Shown here: positions 1 through 17,381 of the stretch, one piece after another | Layout of the letters: each line of letters starts with the position of its first letter | Numbering within the stretch: position 1 is the first letter of the stretch | Source: Steinernema hermaphroditum | Lineage: Eukaryota; Nematoda; Chromadorea; Rhabditida; Steinernematidae | DNA: 64,000 bases | Direction of reading: 5' to 3' | Assembly: GCA_030435675.1 (NCBI GenBank) | Contig: CM059621.1 | Span: 10,230,001-10,294,000, forward strand | Position numbers and translations under genes: made by a program | Notes under the pieces: generated by a model | Seen by the model: the letters and a program-made list of their open reading frames with translations, nothing else | Databases searched by the model: none | Told to the model about the DNA's origin: nothing

Positions 1-18
1 AAACGAGTTACACTCTAA

Positions 19-128
19 AGGCTCATTCATACTCCGCGGGGTACCCCGCGTGGTATTTTTTTGCCCCGCGGTAAATGGATTTGCCTCGCGCGTGCGGGGT
101 ACCCCGCGGGGGCGAAATGAATGGGCCT
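19..128. mobile_element. 110-bp Harbinger-type MITE
   Basis: A short non-autonomous element. Its left end reads AGGCTCATTCATACT and its right end reads AATGAATGGGCCT, so the termini are inverted. It is flanked by TAA at 16-18 and TAA at 129-131, the target duplication expected of PIF/Harbinger elements. The termini match the 3-kb Harbinger element at 48515-51563. The interior is built of GC-rich palindromes around GGGGTACCCC. No coding capacity. Confidence 0.75.
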
Positions 129-131
129 TAA

Positions 132-2900
132 TTAACACCCAACTCAAAAGACTTCAACAAGCGGCAACAACCAACGAAGGCAAAACAAATTGCACGCTAT
201 GCACACGCGCGCCTAACACAGCACGCATTTAAATGCATCGTGTCGAGAGTCACACTGGTGAGACTCGCCCGTTCGTCTAGCTCAGAAGAATCACGGCGTG
301 TTAGCATGAGGAAATTGCTTCACGAAAGCGTCCGTCGCTTCGTGGTGGGACCAGGCCGCTTTCTGGGTAGGTTTTGGCCTGTAATTCCGTGTATATCAGT
401 CCATTCGCACTAATTCCGACGACAAATCACTAATGAAGTCGAAAGCTATCGATTGATACCAAAATATCAAAAATCCCAAAAATTTGACTTTGTTCGGTCA
501 TTTTTCGACCTCTTTTTCAACTTTTCTCGACACTCAGGACATTAGAACGAAATTCATATGTTGAAGTTGTGCGCCGTTGTCTCCTGAACATTTTGCGCAC
601 TGAACGGCCACGAGGCACGTAAGATTGAGAAAGTTATTTCGCTTGTTGCTAGGTGATTGGTGATTTTGAGGTGATTTTGAGCTAACATGAAAGTGTCAGG
701 AAGTCAGAACTTCGACCGTTTTTCGAACGGTTATGTATTTCACTAATGGAATGCGTGGTGCTGATAAGTTTGCGGGCAACATGAGCACTGTTACCGATCA
801 TAATCGGTGCAAATCTGAAGATACGAGTAACTGAAGATGTGGTAAGATCGGTATCCTAATGTGGTAAGATCGGTGTCCTAGATCGGTGTGACATTTACTA
901 CTCGGCCGCGGACGGAAAAATGAGGAATCGCCGTGGAATCGTCACTGCTGCTTCTGGAATGAATGTCAGCCTTCAGCGAAAGACATTTCTGATTCTCGCT
1001 TTCTCTCGGAAGCGTTCCGAAAAGAGAAACTCCTGAGCGCCTTGTAAAGCGCCACATCAGCGTCAAGCGGCGTATTTTCTTCGTTCCACGGTGCGCGAGC
1101 ACAGCGCTAATCAACGGACTCCTGGGGGACGAGGCGAGCCTCGAAGTGCTCGACTCCCGCGCCCACCTGTCCTTTCCGCGAGATCTTTGATGAATCGAGT
1201 CTAATTGGGGTTTCCTCCGCGTTTAAACAACTCCTTCGTTATTTCTATAGCAACGCGGACTACTCGGCTCTCGCTCTACTATTTGTTCCTCAGCGATCGA
1301 TGGCCCTCTTTCCAATTGTGTTCTTATCCTAATGAGTATTTTTCGGCATTAGGGATTAACTCGATCCCTCCGTCGCGACGTTGGCTTGTAATGCAATAAA
1401 TCATTGTCTTCCCTGGTGCTAGTATTGTCTGCTTGTTGGAGGGCGCCCTAATAAATCATTCACGGTATACTTCTGGGCAAACAGGGAGTCGAAATGGGGA
1501 CTCCTTAAGGGTGTTGTTTCCCGACGATTGTTTGGGAATGTCAGTTTTGGTTTTTGGTATACATAGAATGGGACCGGTTCCGAGCGATATGTCATCCGAA
1601 GAAAATAGATTTCGCGCGTTCTTGACTCCACACAATCCGATGAATTCGTAACGCCCGTTCCGGAGGACTTCAGGTAAACGCTCGCTATGGCGGACCTCCC
1701 GCGCGAACACTCTTCCAGTGCTTTCGCCACTCCTTTCCAGAAGGTTTAATTTCGACGTAAGCAGAGGCGACTCCGCCACCGGCAGACGTTGTGGCACCCG
1801 GGCAGGCGTAAGTACCCCGGAGGCGCTGTAGTCCCGGCAACGTCCTTTTCACGGCGCCGTGCACCTTTGCAGCGGCTCTCGGAAAGTGTGTGATGGGCCT
1901 CGCGTAATTGGCGGAGTTGTGATCTCATGATCCCGCGGGTACGCGCAAATGAGTTTTTGATTAATAAATTATCGCAGTTTTGAGCGAGACCCCCGCCGGG
2001 CGAACGAACCCGGTGGTTTCGATCGTAAGCCCTTCATTCCCCGAAGGCGTCTCATTGTTTCTTAATGCGACTACTCTTCGCCGGGCCCGTTTTCTGGCTC
2101 TCTCCGCGATTCACGTGGACCTGTGCGGCATTCCGCATGTAAATCGGCGCCATCCCGTCTATCGCGTGGCCAATCAGGCCGCATTGTTTTCTTCCCGGAT
2201 CACCGACCTATTTCTGCCTTCTGCCCCTTGTTTACGTCTCCCGCGGTGCCAAATGCAGCTGTTCCAAACAACGCACCTGCACGTTTGAAATGTGACTTAG
2301 CACAGCTACCGTAAACAGCCGAAGCCAAGTGGCGCAAACACAGCGCGATCCTCTTCGCTTATGCATTCCGCGATTTCGACCTCAAAGTCCCCTAAATCCA
2401 TATTCTTAATTAATTGCTTCTACCTCAGGGCTCGTACACGCATAAAGTGAACATTCGTTCGCATTCCGCGCGTGTCCCGCGCGGTTTCTTCTGGCCGAAT
2501 GTCATCCCGGCTCGATGTCATTCCATTTCTCTTCCGCTTTTCAACTCCATTCGAGTTCGTCGGCGCGCCCCTCCGAGTGACATCCTCCTTTGATTCCCGG
2601 CTCCTCTGATAGTCTGACCCTCTGGAGGCGCTGATCCCGGCTGGAACGGTTCCCTCATGTGTCGTGACAAATGTTTGTCACGTTTGTCACGACACCTTTG
2701 ATTAGGGAAGGTGTTCGCGCCCGCATTATCCGGCTACGAGTCCGTCGTTTGCACTTTGCCTCGCGTGTCGCCCTGTCCTCCGGCCTGCTTTCTGTCGCTA
2801 CCATCCCGAGCTGTGAGTTGCATTCGACGCCCCTGCATTCCCCAGGGACGCGTCCGTCGACCGTTTGTCCCTTTGTCCGAGTGCGTCCGCTTTCCAGAAG
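132..2900. other. Intergenic, no gene seen
   Basis: ORFs here are short, overlap on both strands and carry no recognisable domain. A short direct duplication (GTGGTAAGATCGGT) lies near 840-885. The right end must contain the upstream region of the potassium channel gene; an AG acceptor (CTTTCCAG) three bases before its ATG fits trans-splicing or a 5' UTR intron. Confidence 0.5.
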
Positions 2901-5900
2901 ATGGAAACCCTCGTGGGGCTCTCTTCGGCCAGTCAGCCGACCACTGTGACCACCTCGGTGCATCCACAGTACTCCCTGTGCATGCCCTCGCCCCCTGCAG
3001 GCCGCGGCCGGCCAGTCCCAGCGAACTTCTCCGTGGACTCCACCGCTTATCATCGCTATCTTCTCGACCGACGGAAAAGCTTCCGAGCTAGAGGCTCCCT
3101 GGTAAGGTACCTGACTGTCAGCCCCGCCGCCAACCTCCTTTTACAGGGCCCGACCGTCGCCTCGGCACCTTCTGTAGAGCAGGAGGACTACCGCACCCCG
3201 AGGCCCTCGGTGAGTGCCATCAAGAACGGGAAATCGTTCGACTTCGGCGGTTACCAGCGCGACAGCGCATGCTCCGACACCAACGGACTTATAAAAGTGA
3301 GTGGAGCCCGGAAACTCTTCGATTCTTGTTGTCGCCGGAGTCCGTGGGAGTGGCTCCGTCCACGGTGACGGAGTATCCGCGTCGGAGTAGTCCTGAGCAG
3401 CCAGGGAATGTCCTCAGAAAGTACTCGCCGCGCTCCGCGCCGTCAGCTGTATTCGGTAATTGCGCTGAGCGCCGAATTGACTTTCGGAACGGTGATTAGT
3501 GGCGATTCAGGGGGACGAGGCGCCTCACACGTCGCCGCGTGTTCTTACCTTCTCCCTCCTCAAGTAGAGGCCAGAGCGCCAAATTGGGAATTAGTGACGT
3601 CTTCCGCGGCGGCATCGTCTTCCAGCGGCGCCCCGAAGCGTTCTCTGAGTCACCCTCGGGCGCCTCCCTGTCCTCCAGTGAACTTCGCTGTTTACGTGGA
3701 GTCGACCCTCCTGGTCTTATCCCCTAATCTGACGAATCTGTTTGTCCTTCGGCATGTGATTTCTCTGTTCGGCGGCCTCCGGACGGCGCGTTCTTTTCCC
3801 CGACGGCTTCGAGACGCCCCCGATACGCGGAATGTCCGACGAACCCCGCGAAGGACGGCGCGGCACCATCCACGAGGTGACCTTTCGAGGCAATTCGCCC
3901 CAACTGCTCGTTACCCCCACAAACTGTTGAAAGCCGTTTAGCGGAGAAATAAATTCATTTTGTAGGTGAGTGCCGACTTCCTGCGACTCAATGGCAGTCG
4001 GCAGCAGTTCCGGAATCTGCTCTCCGCGCGGAAGAAGCTGGGTACGATGCCGCCGGCGTACACGCGGATCGATTGTAGCCACGAATCCCTCGACTCAGGT
4101 GAGCCGGCAGCCCTCTAAACGGATTACCAGCTCGTTTCCGCGACAGAAAGCTTTTAGGACTCGAACGAAAACACTTCCATGTTTGAGCTTAACACCAAAT
4201 CACACTAATGAGTGGCGACGTTGTTTGCAACGCTGGGAAACCGCGTCCCTCAAAGTGCACTTCTACTCTATGTCTTCCAGGGACAACGATGATGTTTGTT
4301 CTTTGCAGCTCCGACGCGGCCCCAGGGGCCGGTGATCACGGTAGAGGACACGGGTTCGCAGCTGCAGATCCACAGGGGCAGCCTGGCGGTGAGCGGGACG
4401 GTCTCGCTGGCCGAGAATCCGCCGACGGAGTGCGAGAATGGAAACGGTTCCGCCATCGGCGTTCCGCCCGCCAGTCCCTTCAAGCGCAACAACAGCCGGT
4501 AAGGGTGCTCTGGTGGTCGAAAAACTCGAAACCCTCAGGTATGGCATCCCGATCGACGATTGCGCCGTAAAGATGGTGTACCGTATCCGCTCGGAGCGAC
4601 TGAACACGAGAGTAGCTATCACGGACCGCTCCTTGGTGCTCGCCCTCGTCGGCATCGTCTTTATGGTCATCGACGCCGAGCTCTGTGGACAGAATCTCTT
4701 CGAGATCGATAAGGTAGACGAGAAGACGTTTTCTCTCGTGGGTGGGCGCCTAACGGCGAGGGGAGCCAATCAGAACAGCCCTAAATGCGCTCCGCAATGG
4801 ATCTACCTTTTAAGAGTCACCCTGTGTCGCTGCTGATCCGGACGTTCGTCTTCTTGTCGACCACCACCCTCCTTACCCACATCGTCTACTTCCACGCCAA
4901 CGAAATCTCGGTACGCGCCCTCGGGATGCCCCGAAAGTCGCCCTTTGCAGCTGGAGCTCGTGGACTGCGGCGCCGACGACTGGCGGATTGTCGTTACCTG
5001 GTCGCGGATCTACCAGTTCCTCTCCGAGTTCGTCATCTGCTCCATCTGTCCGCTGCCTGGCACCGGAGAGCTGACGTGGACGTTCGTGGAAGCGAACCGC
5101 TGTGCCAGCCACCACGGCTCCCACGACAACTACTCGGAGAAGAAGGTGCCCGTGGACGTTCTCCTCTCCCTCCTCATGATCCTGCGCGTCTACCTGCTCG
5201 GCCGCTTCATGGTGCTGCACAGCAAGCAGTTCCAGGTACCCACGAGGGCTTCTCCGCGGTCACAGGGTTGTAGGATGCGTCGACGCGGACTCTGGCCGCC
5301 CTGAACCGCATCCAGGTGAACTTCTCGTTCGTCATGAAGACGATGCTCGACCAGCGGCCGCTCCTCCTGCTCAGTGTCTTCACTCTCTTCTTCTGGCTGG
5401 CCACGGCGTGGACTTTTGCGCAGTGCGAGCGCCTCGGCAGGGACCACGAGACGCCCTCCATCCTCTACGCGAACGCCCTTTGGTTCATAGCCATCACTTT
5501 CCTGCTCAACGGCTACGGCGACATCGTCCCGAAGACGAACTGCGGTCGCATCATCGCCATCGTCGTCGGCATAATCGTCAGTTTCCCTCCACAAGCGTTC
5601 CTCCATCTGGCTGCCTAGGGTGCGATCATCTCCTCGATCCTCATCGCCGTAATCTCCAAGAAGATTCTTCTGTCGCAGGGCCAGCGCAACGTCAACCACT
5701 TCATGGTTCCCCGCGTTACCGTACCCTTCCCTTCAAGGTTTTTTTCAGAACGACTCGCGACTGACGAGGGAGCAGAAGGAGGCTGCGGCTAAAGTGCTCC
5801 AGCAGACCTGGTGGGTCACACCACTGTGCTTGCCTACAGGCCCTTTCAGGCACATCTACAAGTGCCAGACGAACGCCGTGCCGAACCGCCATCTGCGCTA

Positions 5901-6263
5901 CTACCAGAGGAAGTTCCTGAAGGCCATCCACGAATTCCGGCACATAAAGAACAAGATCAGGACGTTTGGGGAGACGAGTTCGAACACCTCTATCCAGCAG
6001 ATGAACAGAGTGCGTCCCCGTCCGCAGGAAGAACTCTATTTAGTCCATTCAGTTGATGATCGAGCTGCAGAACACGATGGCGCGCCTCGTGTCCGCGCAG
6101 GACGAGATTCGGGTCCAAATCGAGGTGCTCCAGAGGACCGTCCGCAACCACTTCGTCTCCGGCGACGGCTCCTCACAAAGGTACCGTATTTCTGCGGTAC
6201 AGTATCCCCTAGCAGAGCTTCAGGATAATGTTCGCGGAGTCGATCAGCGACCAGGGCCCGTGA
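2901..6263 (+). CDS. Small-conductance Ca2+-activated K+ channel (SK/KCNN type)
   Basis: Plasma-membrane potassium channel opened by calcium through bound calmodulin. Thirteen exons are readable with GT-AG introns: 2901-3101, 3147-3296, 3966-4098, 4309-4498, 4539-4713, 4815-4910, 4951-5235, 5274-5576, 5619-5705, 5749-5810, 5850-6009, 6053-6180 and 6224-6263. The N-terminal quarter is low-complexity and cytosolic. S1 is in exon 5, S2 in exon 6, S3-S4 in exon 7 (motif CGADDWRI precedes S3), and S5, pore and S6 in exons 8-9. The calmodulin-binding domain follows in exons 10-11 (KVLQQTW, YYQRKFLKAIHEFR), then a C-terminal coiled coil. Family membership is clear from the order and spacing of these motifs. 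The selectivity filter is odd: LNGYGD where SK channels have SIGYGD. An AATAAA lies at 6335-6340. The start is the first ATG after an acceptor; an upstream exon is possible. Confidence 0.9.
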
Positions 6264-6334
6264 GGGGCCTTTGAAGTGCCTGTCCAGCAACGAGGACATA
6301 TCAGCTCCCGAGGGGTGGCCCTGTCCGGGAATCG

Positions 6335-6350
6335 AATAAAGAACGTTTAT
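6335..6350. promoter_or_regulatory. Back-to-back polyadenylation signals
   Basis: AATAAA at 6335-6340 on the + strand serves the potassium channel gene, and TTTATT at 6345-6350 is AATAAA on the - strand, serving the small convergent gene. The two 3' ends therefore meet or overlap. Confidence 0.7.
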
Positions 6351-6367
6351 TGGCACCCGTGAGATGA

Positions 6368-6682
6368 CTAGCCGTGGACGCCAGGGGGGAGGAAGCCTAT
6401 GAACTTGTAGTCGAGGTAGAGGCACCCGTTGACTACGGATACGGTAGCACCATCGTTCTTCGCTCTCCGGATGAGTCGCTGCGCCATCTCCGTCTCCAGC
6501 TGGTTGGCGCACGCATCAGTTGCTATCAGAGCGACAGCGCGGTTCGCCTGTAAGAGATTAGAAGCCACCGGGCGGAGGAGTCCCACCTGGAGGACAAGGG
6601 CGGCGACATAGGGCGATGAAGCGGCGTTCTTGCGCTCGACGAGCTTCTGCTTGGGCTCCTTCACGCAGCGGCATCCCATCAT
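6368..6682 (-). CDS. Small unknown protein, two exons
   Basis: I do not recognise this protein. A two-exon reading joins 6682-6587 to 6547-6368 across a 39-bp GT-AG intron. The product is about 91 residues: a basic start (MMGCRCVKEPKQK), then a helix-prone stretch containing QLETEMAQRLIRRAKND, then a short C-terminus ending PPGVHG. It is supported by a correctly placed - strand AATAAA at 6345-6350 and by the intron. The MGCRC start would suit lipidation if the second Met is used, which is only a guess. An upstream exon is possible because an acceptor-like site lies near 6720. Confidence 0.45.
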   Translation of the reverse strand: MMGCRCVKEPKQKLVERKNAASSPYVAALVLQVGLLRPVASNLLQANRAVALIATDACANQLETEMAQRLIRRAKNDGATVSVVNGCLYLDYKFIGFLPPGVHG

Positions 6683-6719
6683 TTGCTCCCGAAGAGTCGC
6701 CGAGCAACGTGGCGTCACT

Positions 6720-8749
6720 TACAAAATAAACGCCTCGATGAATCTTTAATGACGCAGATTCGCGCAAACGCGAGAGGAGAAGCGGAGGGCCGCGGTGTGA
6801 GGAGACCGCGAGGAAGCCGTTTAATTAAATTCGGCGTTTAGGGATTCGTCTGGGGACGCCGAAGTAGTGACGGATTAGAAGCAGAGAGTCTCGGAGGGCA
6901 ACAATACGGCCTGATTGGAGGGGCCCGAACTCGAATTTCGGTCACCGGAAACCGTCGAGACCACCGATCGTCGGTTGAAAAAAGTGAAAACGTCGTCCGA
7001 GACTCCGTGGGAAGGTCGCCCGGCGGGGGAAGGACGACCTTAACAGGGAGTGTTTGTTTTTGTCCTCGGGCACTGGAAAAGAACGGATCGAGGGGCGCCC
7101 GAAAGGACTGACTGCTTTTGCGCGGAAAGGACGAGGCGGCAAGGTGGTCGCTGCCGCTGACAGAAAACGACTAATGACTAACGAAGTGGGTTGTCAGAAG
7201 TTGTTAAAAGTGCCTAAGCGACGAACATGCCCTTGGAAGAGAAGTCTCGGCTTCGGACCCTCCGAGGGCGCAGAAGGTGTCGAATGTCGCGGAGCGGAGG
7301 AGTTAAATGGGAGGAAGACGACGATTTGGGCCCGGTTGGACGACCAATGTCCGCATTCCCTCAGGCGTTGACGCTGCCAGGAAGGAAACCGTCTCGTCTA
7401 GATAGGATGTTTTTTGTTTCGACTTTCGGGTTTACGACCTTGGCCACTCGGCCGCCACAATCTCTCAATTAAGTCTGATTCGCTTAGGCGCTAAGCCGGA
7501 CTAATCGTCTTGTAATTGTGCCGTTGAACTCGGCGTGCTCGGGCGAACTCTTTGTGCCCTTTGACGAGTCCAGGCGCGGAGGCATCTACCCTCTGACCCA
7601 GTGACTGCCCAATTATTTCCTCCGCGCCAGCCCGCCCGGGCCCGACGTCTCCTCTTTCAGCGCCTTATTTGCACCGCCGGCACAAAGGCCGAAGTTGTTT
7701 CCCAGCCTCTTGAGCACAATACTGTTTGCCTCTCGACCTCCCGCGAGGCTCCATGAGCCCGAATGTCGCCAGTCGACCGTTAACCGGCAGATTAGGCGAT
7801 CACCTCTCCCTCTGAAGGGCGTCTCCCCACTCAAACAAGTTCGTTCCCCTAATCGTCGCTAATCCCAAGATTCCCCTTTCGGCGCGATCCCAACTTATAA
7901 GTCGCGGATTCTCTCCTTTCACCGTGGCCTCGTTCGGAATGCTCTGTCACTGACAGCTCGGTAGTCCGCAAGCGCTCCGTCCCGTAAACAGTTCCTTCTG
8001 CGCGAGGACAAAACGTTTCCGGCGGTCGGGGCTCCGCCGGCCCTCCTTCGGGCAAACCGAGCACAAAGCACCTCTTTTGTGCGTTTGTGTGCACTCAGCC
8101 GATGGCCACCTCTAACCGCCCCGCCTTCGGGGTCCAGGCGACTGTCACTTCCTCGACCGATTTGGAGTTCATGCGCGGATTAGTCTCTCGGCGCTGGAAA
8201 AAGCTTTGCTGAAGGTCACTGTGCAAGTTCATGCCTGTTTGTCGTCTTCTCCTTCGGCCCTTCTTCCGACCGCAGAAGAGGCTCTCCTCTCCCGAGGCGC
8301 TTCTTCCTCTGTTTGCCCTCCCGGGGGGCGCCGCTCCAGTTTCGGCACTTCCGGCGGCTCTTGAAGTTGCAGCGTGGTGGAAAACAAACGAGCTCCCCTC
8401 GAGCGTCCCAGATTCCCCGACCGGCACCGTGGCGTCGTCCACTCGGCTGCCTCGGACAAAGAGAGGCGTGAAATCAGGACGAGTTTGTCCGCACTTTCGA
8501 CGATGTGTTGCACTTCTTCATCTGCGCTTCTCGTTTCCCCATCAATCTCACTATGCCGTAACCTGTTTCGCCGAACCTCGTCGGGCCGACGTCCACCTCC
8601 CCAGATCCGCTCCTCATTGTCCGCCACCTGCGCGCACCTACCTCCTCCTTCGGCGGCCTTGAATTCCTCCGCCGAGCCGACGTCCCCTTTTTTTATATCG
8701 CTTTCTAGAGCCCGCGACTAACTTCTCCGCTTTCAGAAGACCCCGGAGG
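6720..8749. other. GC-rich intergenic stretch, no gene seen
   Basis: No ORF here joins into a recognisable protein on either strand. The last 15 bases hold a CTCCGCTTTCAG acceptor, 13 bases before the ZP gene ATG, consistent with a spliced-leader or 5' UTR intron acceptor. Confidence 0.5.
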
Positions 8750-10383
8750 ATGCTGAGGTTTCCCCTTTTCTTCTTCTGCCTCCTTCTACCTCAGGTGCCC
8801 TCCACCGTATCCCCCCAGTCCATCAGATTGCTTTAGACGCTCGCACTTTTCATGGACAACACGCTGATAGGCAATCCGGAGATCAAGTGCAACGCCGACA
8901 CCATTGAGATGCAGTTCCGCACCAAGCGGAGGTTCACAGGTTCGTGTGGGCCCCGGGCCAGCCTTCATCTGACCGACTCTTAGGGAAGGTGTACGTGAAG
9001 GGACACTACAACAACCCGGACTGTAGAGTTGACTACAATCACACCAACGCCGACGGAATCCCTACTGGCGGCATCAAGCTCCACCACGGCTCCTGCGACA
9101 TGGACCGCCAGCGAACGGTAGGCTCTGCCGAGAGGCGCTCCTGAACGGCGTCCTTCAGATCCGACCGGAGGGCATGCGCTTTTCGACTGTCCTCGTCATC
9201 AGCTTCCACCCGGTGCGTTCGTGAGCTTGCGCCCGGCGACGGCGTCCTTTTCAGCTCTTCGTCACGCAGACTGACCGGGCCTTCATCATCAACTGCATGT
9301 ACCACGAGGCCGCGCAGACGGTCACTTCGAGCATCGACGTGAGGTGAGTGCCGCGGCGATCAATGAGAGAGTCACCGGGCTATTGGACACGCTGATGGGC
9401 CACCGGGTGCCTAAAGACAAGTGCAATGGCCCTGACTACGCTCGTCTTCATGCTCCTTTGGAGGTTTCCCTGCTCTTCTTCTACCTTAACCGGGCTGCTT
9501 TCAGCACTCTTCCGACCGAAGTGCTGCAGAACGAGATGCCGAAACCGGAGTGTGTGTACACGATTCGGAAGGACGAAATCGACGGACCGATCCTGAGATA
9601 CGCAAAAGTCGGCGATCAAGTGGTGCACCGCTGGGAGTGCAACTCTGGTGAGGCTTTTATGCCTATGAAAAGCCGCCCAACCCATGTTTCTTTAGATATC
9701 TACGGACTGCTCGTCCACAGCTGCTACGTGGACGACGCCCAAGGCTCCAAGGAGCTCGTCATCGACGAGCACGGGTGAGAGCTGCGAAACGTCAATCGCT
9801 ACAGTGTCCATTAAGATGCCACACGGACCGCGTCCTTATCGGGGACCCCACATACGTCCAGGCGCTCAACATGGCCTACCGCGAGGCCAACGTGTTCAAG
9901 TTCGCCGACCGTGTGGCCGTGCGCTTCCAGTGCGCCATCCGTCTTTGCCTGAAGGAGGATGGCGGCTGCAACGATGTCACTCCGCCAAACTGCCAACTCA
10001 GCTCCGCCGACTTCGGCGCCCGGAAGCGCCGTTTGGCCCCCCGCTCCCTCAGCAACGCCGCGGCGCTCGCCCTGGACACAGACCTGATCTCGCAGACGGT
10101 GATCGTTCTCGACAACGAAGAGGACTCGCAGAGGTTCGCCCCGGAGCAGCTCCGCACTCCACCCCAGCGCGTCTGCCTTAGCTCGGCGCTTTTCGCCGTT
10201 GTCGTCAGCGTCCTTGCCCTTCTCCTCATCTTCATCACATCCTCGGCCCTCTATTTCTACTCGCGGAGCACACGGTAAGCGACTCTGCTTCTCTCAGCCA
10301 CCTCTGAGTTCTTTAGATTCACGGAGAAGTGTCAGAGCTACAGATTCGCTGTCCACTGTCCCACGGCGCCCGTCTACGAGTGA
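8750..10383 (+). CDS. Cuticlin-like ZP-domain transmembrane protein
   Basis: Secreted or membrane-anchored zona pellucida domain protein of the type that polymerises in nematode cuticle and apical matrix. Nine exons: 8750-8794, 8837-8939, 8984-9117, 9159-9212, 9255-9343, 9505-9647, 9696-9774, 9816-10274 and 10317-10383. The first 15 residues are a hydrophobic signal peptide. The ZP-N part begins NPEIKCNADTIEMQF and continues through VYVKGHYNNPDCRV. The ZP-C part includes the cuticlin hallmarks CYVDD, DEHGC, and FKFADRVAVRFQCAIRLCLK. A furin-type site (ARKRR) follows the ZP domain. Then comes one transmembrane helix (about 10183-10260) and a short cytosolic tail. An AATAAA follows near 10544. 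The domain order matches C. elegans CUT/CUTL proteins; the exact orthologue is not assigned. Confidence 0.9.
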
Positions 10384-11527
10384 TGAGCGTCGCCAGTAGA
10401 GATCCACAGAGTTTTACGAGAAGTCTCTCCTCCTATCTGCGCCAACAAGTGGTGCCTTGGGATCCAACCGACGGGTGCTCGCCGTCGTGCATATCACTTT
10501 GATCTGAATCCTCAAAGCGGTTAACCGATAGCTTTAATGAACTAATAAACAGGAATCGCCGGTCTTCGGCCGTAATGTCAACGCTGCGCCACCCCGGCGC
10601 TTCAATGTTTATCGGCGACGAAAATGTCGCCATTCGTGGTTGAATCACGGTCCTTTTCGCCTAAACGTTTCCGTCGGCATCCTAAATGGGATCCGTTCCA
10701 TCTCAGCTCACTTATCATCGCTAAAAGAGGCACCTCTCATCCCAAAAAAAAACTTTTCAGAAAGTCGAAAATTCGGGAAAGAAGCTTAGAATACAGTAAA
10801 CAACCCATGACAAGTGCCATTCACGCGGAAAATAGGATTCCGAAATTGGAAGCGCACTGCCACAAACGATTCTGTGCGCTCTCAGCGCGCAAACTGTCGT
10901 CTGTCTCCCGCCACGATTCTACCGTAATACGAAATTTTGTACAGTTCCAAATGGTTTCTCCGAATAGCGATAGCTCGTTTCTCCCCGATACTGTACGTTT
11001 GTGGGTTGTGTTTGGCGACATTTTCGTTTTTTTTCTCGCTGGAAGCAGCGTCGCCGTTCAGTCCTCGTCACCTCGGCTGAGTGGCGCATGACGGGAGGTC
11101 GCGAGCACCGACGGATCGCCCGCCAAATGCTATCCCAAGGCGGTGGCTGTTCGCTTGGCCGACGTCTGCGCGCACTGCCAGAGCAACTCTTTGCTCGCCG
11201 TCCGCGCAACTTCTCCCTTTGTGTTTGTTCTCGGGGAATGACACCCGTTAGGGACTGTGGTGATGAAACGCTCCTGCTCGACTGAATTCTTCTTTCGTCT
11301 CCAGCGGTCGTGCGGATCCTGGATTTGCCATTGCCCGTCCCCAGCGTCCTCTATTGTCCTACGTGGCAGAGTGACCTTGTGCTCGAACGGAGCAGATGGC
11401 CTGTGCCGTGTCTTCTCTGACGCTTTCATCGCTTCATGCCCAATGTGTTTTCGCTCAGTTCCATATGACTCTATTGATTACATGTTTTTCCAGGGATCGA
11501 GAGGTCGATTTACTCATATCTTGTAGG
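10384..11527. other. Intergenic between ZP gene and ABC transporter
   Basis: Holds the ZP gene 3' UTR with AATAAA near 10544 and the upstream region of the ABC transporter. ORFs here have no recognisable domain. Confidence 0.5.
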
Positions 11528-16603
<5,076 letters not shown>

Positions 16604-16965
16604 TTATGGGTTGCCCACTGGTTCTCCTGTGCAATGCTTTATCTGTATTCGGGTAAGCCGTCCCGCGGCGACACTGATATCGTTGTTTCACTCTTCACTT
16701 TGTTGTTTCCCTCATTTGTTTTATTCGAAACTTTTGTATCCAGGATATAAAATCTTGGAGCGTTGGAGCGAGAGTACATTTCCTGCGGGGGAGGTTTGAG
16801 ATTTGGTGGCACTGAGATTTTTGCGACCGGAGCGAAGTGAAAATGGTGCTAGCTGACTCCAGAGGCGCAGGAGGATGAATCTACAGCTATGCACATTAAT
16901 TATAACATTCTTATGTAAGAGAAGGCAGAAGTGGGAAGGCACCGTAAAGACTCAAGAACAGAGTT
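16604..16965. other. Intergenic, nothing recognised
   Basis: 3' flank of the ABC transporter gene, up to the target duplication of the hAT MITE. No domain-bearing ORF. Confidence 0.5.
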
Positions 16966-16973
16966 GTCCGGGT

Positions 16974-17373
16974 TAGGGTTGGCAACCGAGGCAGTTCGAG
17001 TCAGTCGAAATAGGCGGCTGATAAGTTAAATTTATTAAGGATGATTCCAGCTTTCTTCATTGTAATAACGGCGGAAGATTTCTAGCCCGGGCCCGCAAAA
17101 AAAATTAGAAAAATAAAAGAAAATTGACACCAAAAGTCGACCTGACTCGAAAAGTGACTCGAACCGACTCGACTCGAAAAGGCTCGAGTCATTTTTCGAG
17201 TCAGGTCGCCTTTTGGTGTCAATTTTCTTTCGGTCTCAAAAGAATTTCATACGAGCCCGGGCTAGAAATCTTCCGCCGATATTATAATGAAGAAAGCTGG
17301 AATCAACCTTAATAAATTTAACTGATCAGTCACCTATTTCGACTGACTCGAACTGACTCGGTTGCCAACCCTA
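16974..17373. mobile_element. 400-bp hAT-type hairpin MITE
   Basis: Nearly the whole element is one long inverted repeat. It starts TAGGGTTGGCAACCGAG and ends with the reverse complement CTCGGTTGCCAACCCTA. It is flanked on both sides by the same 8 bases, GTCCGGGT (16966-16973 and 17374-17381). An 8-bp duplication with TAGGG/CAGGG-like ends is the hAT pattern. Inner arms include repeated GACTCGA motifs. No coding sequence. Confidence 0.85.
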
Positions 17374-17381
17374 GTCCGGGT

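Noticed and set aside
8231..8721. Overlapping + strand ORFs before the ZP gene
   Set aside because: Pro/Arg/Ser-rich with no domain and not joined to the signal-peptide exon at 8750.
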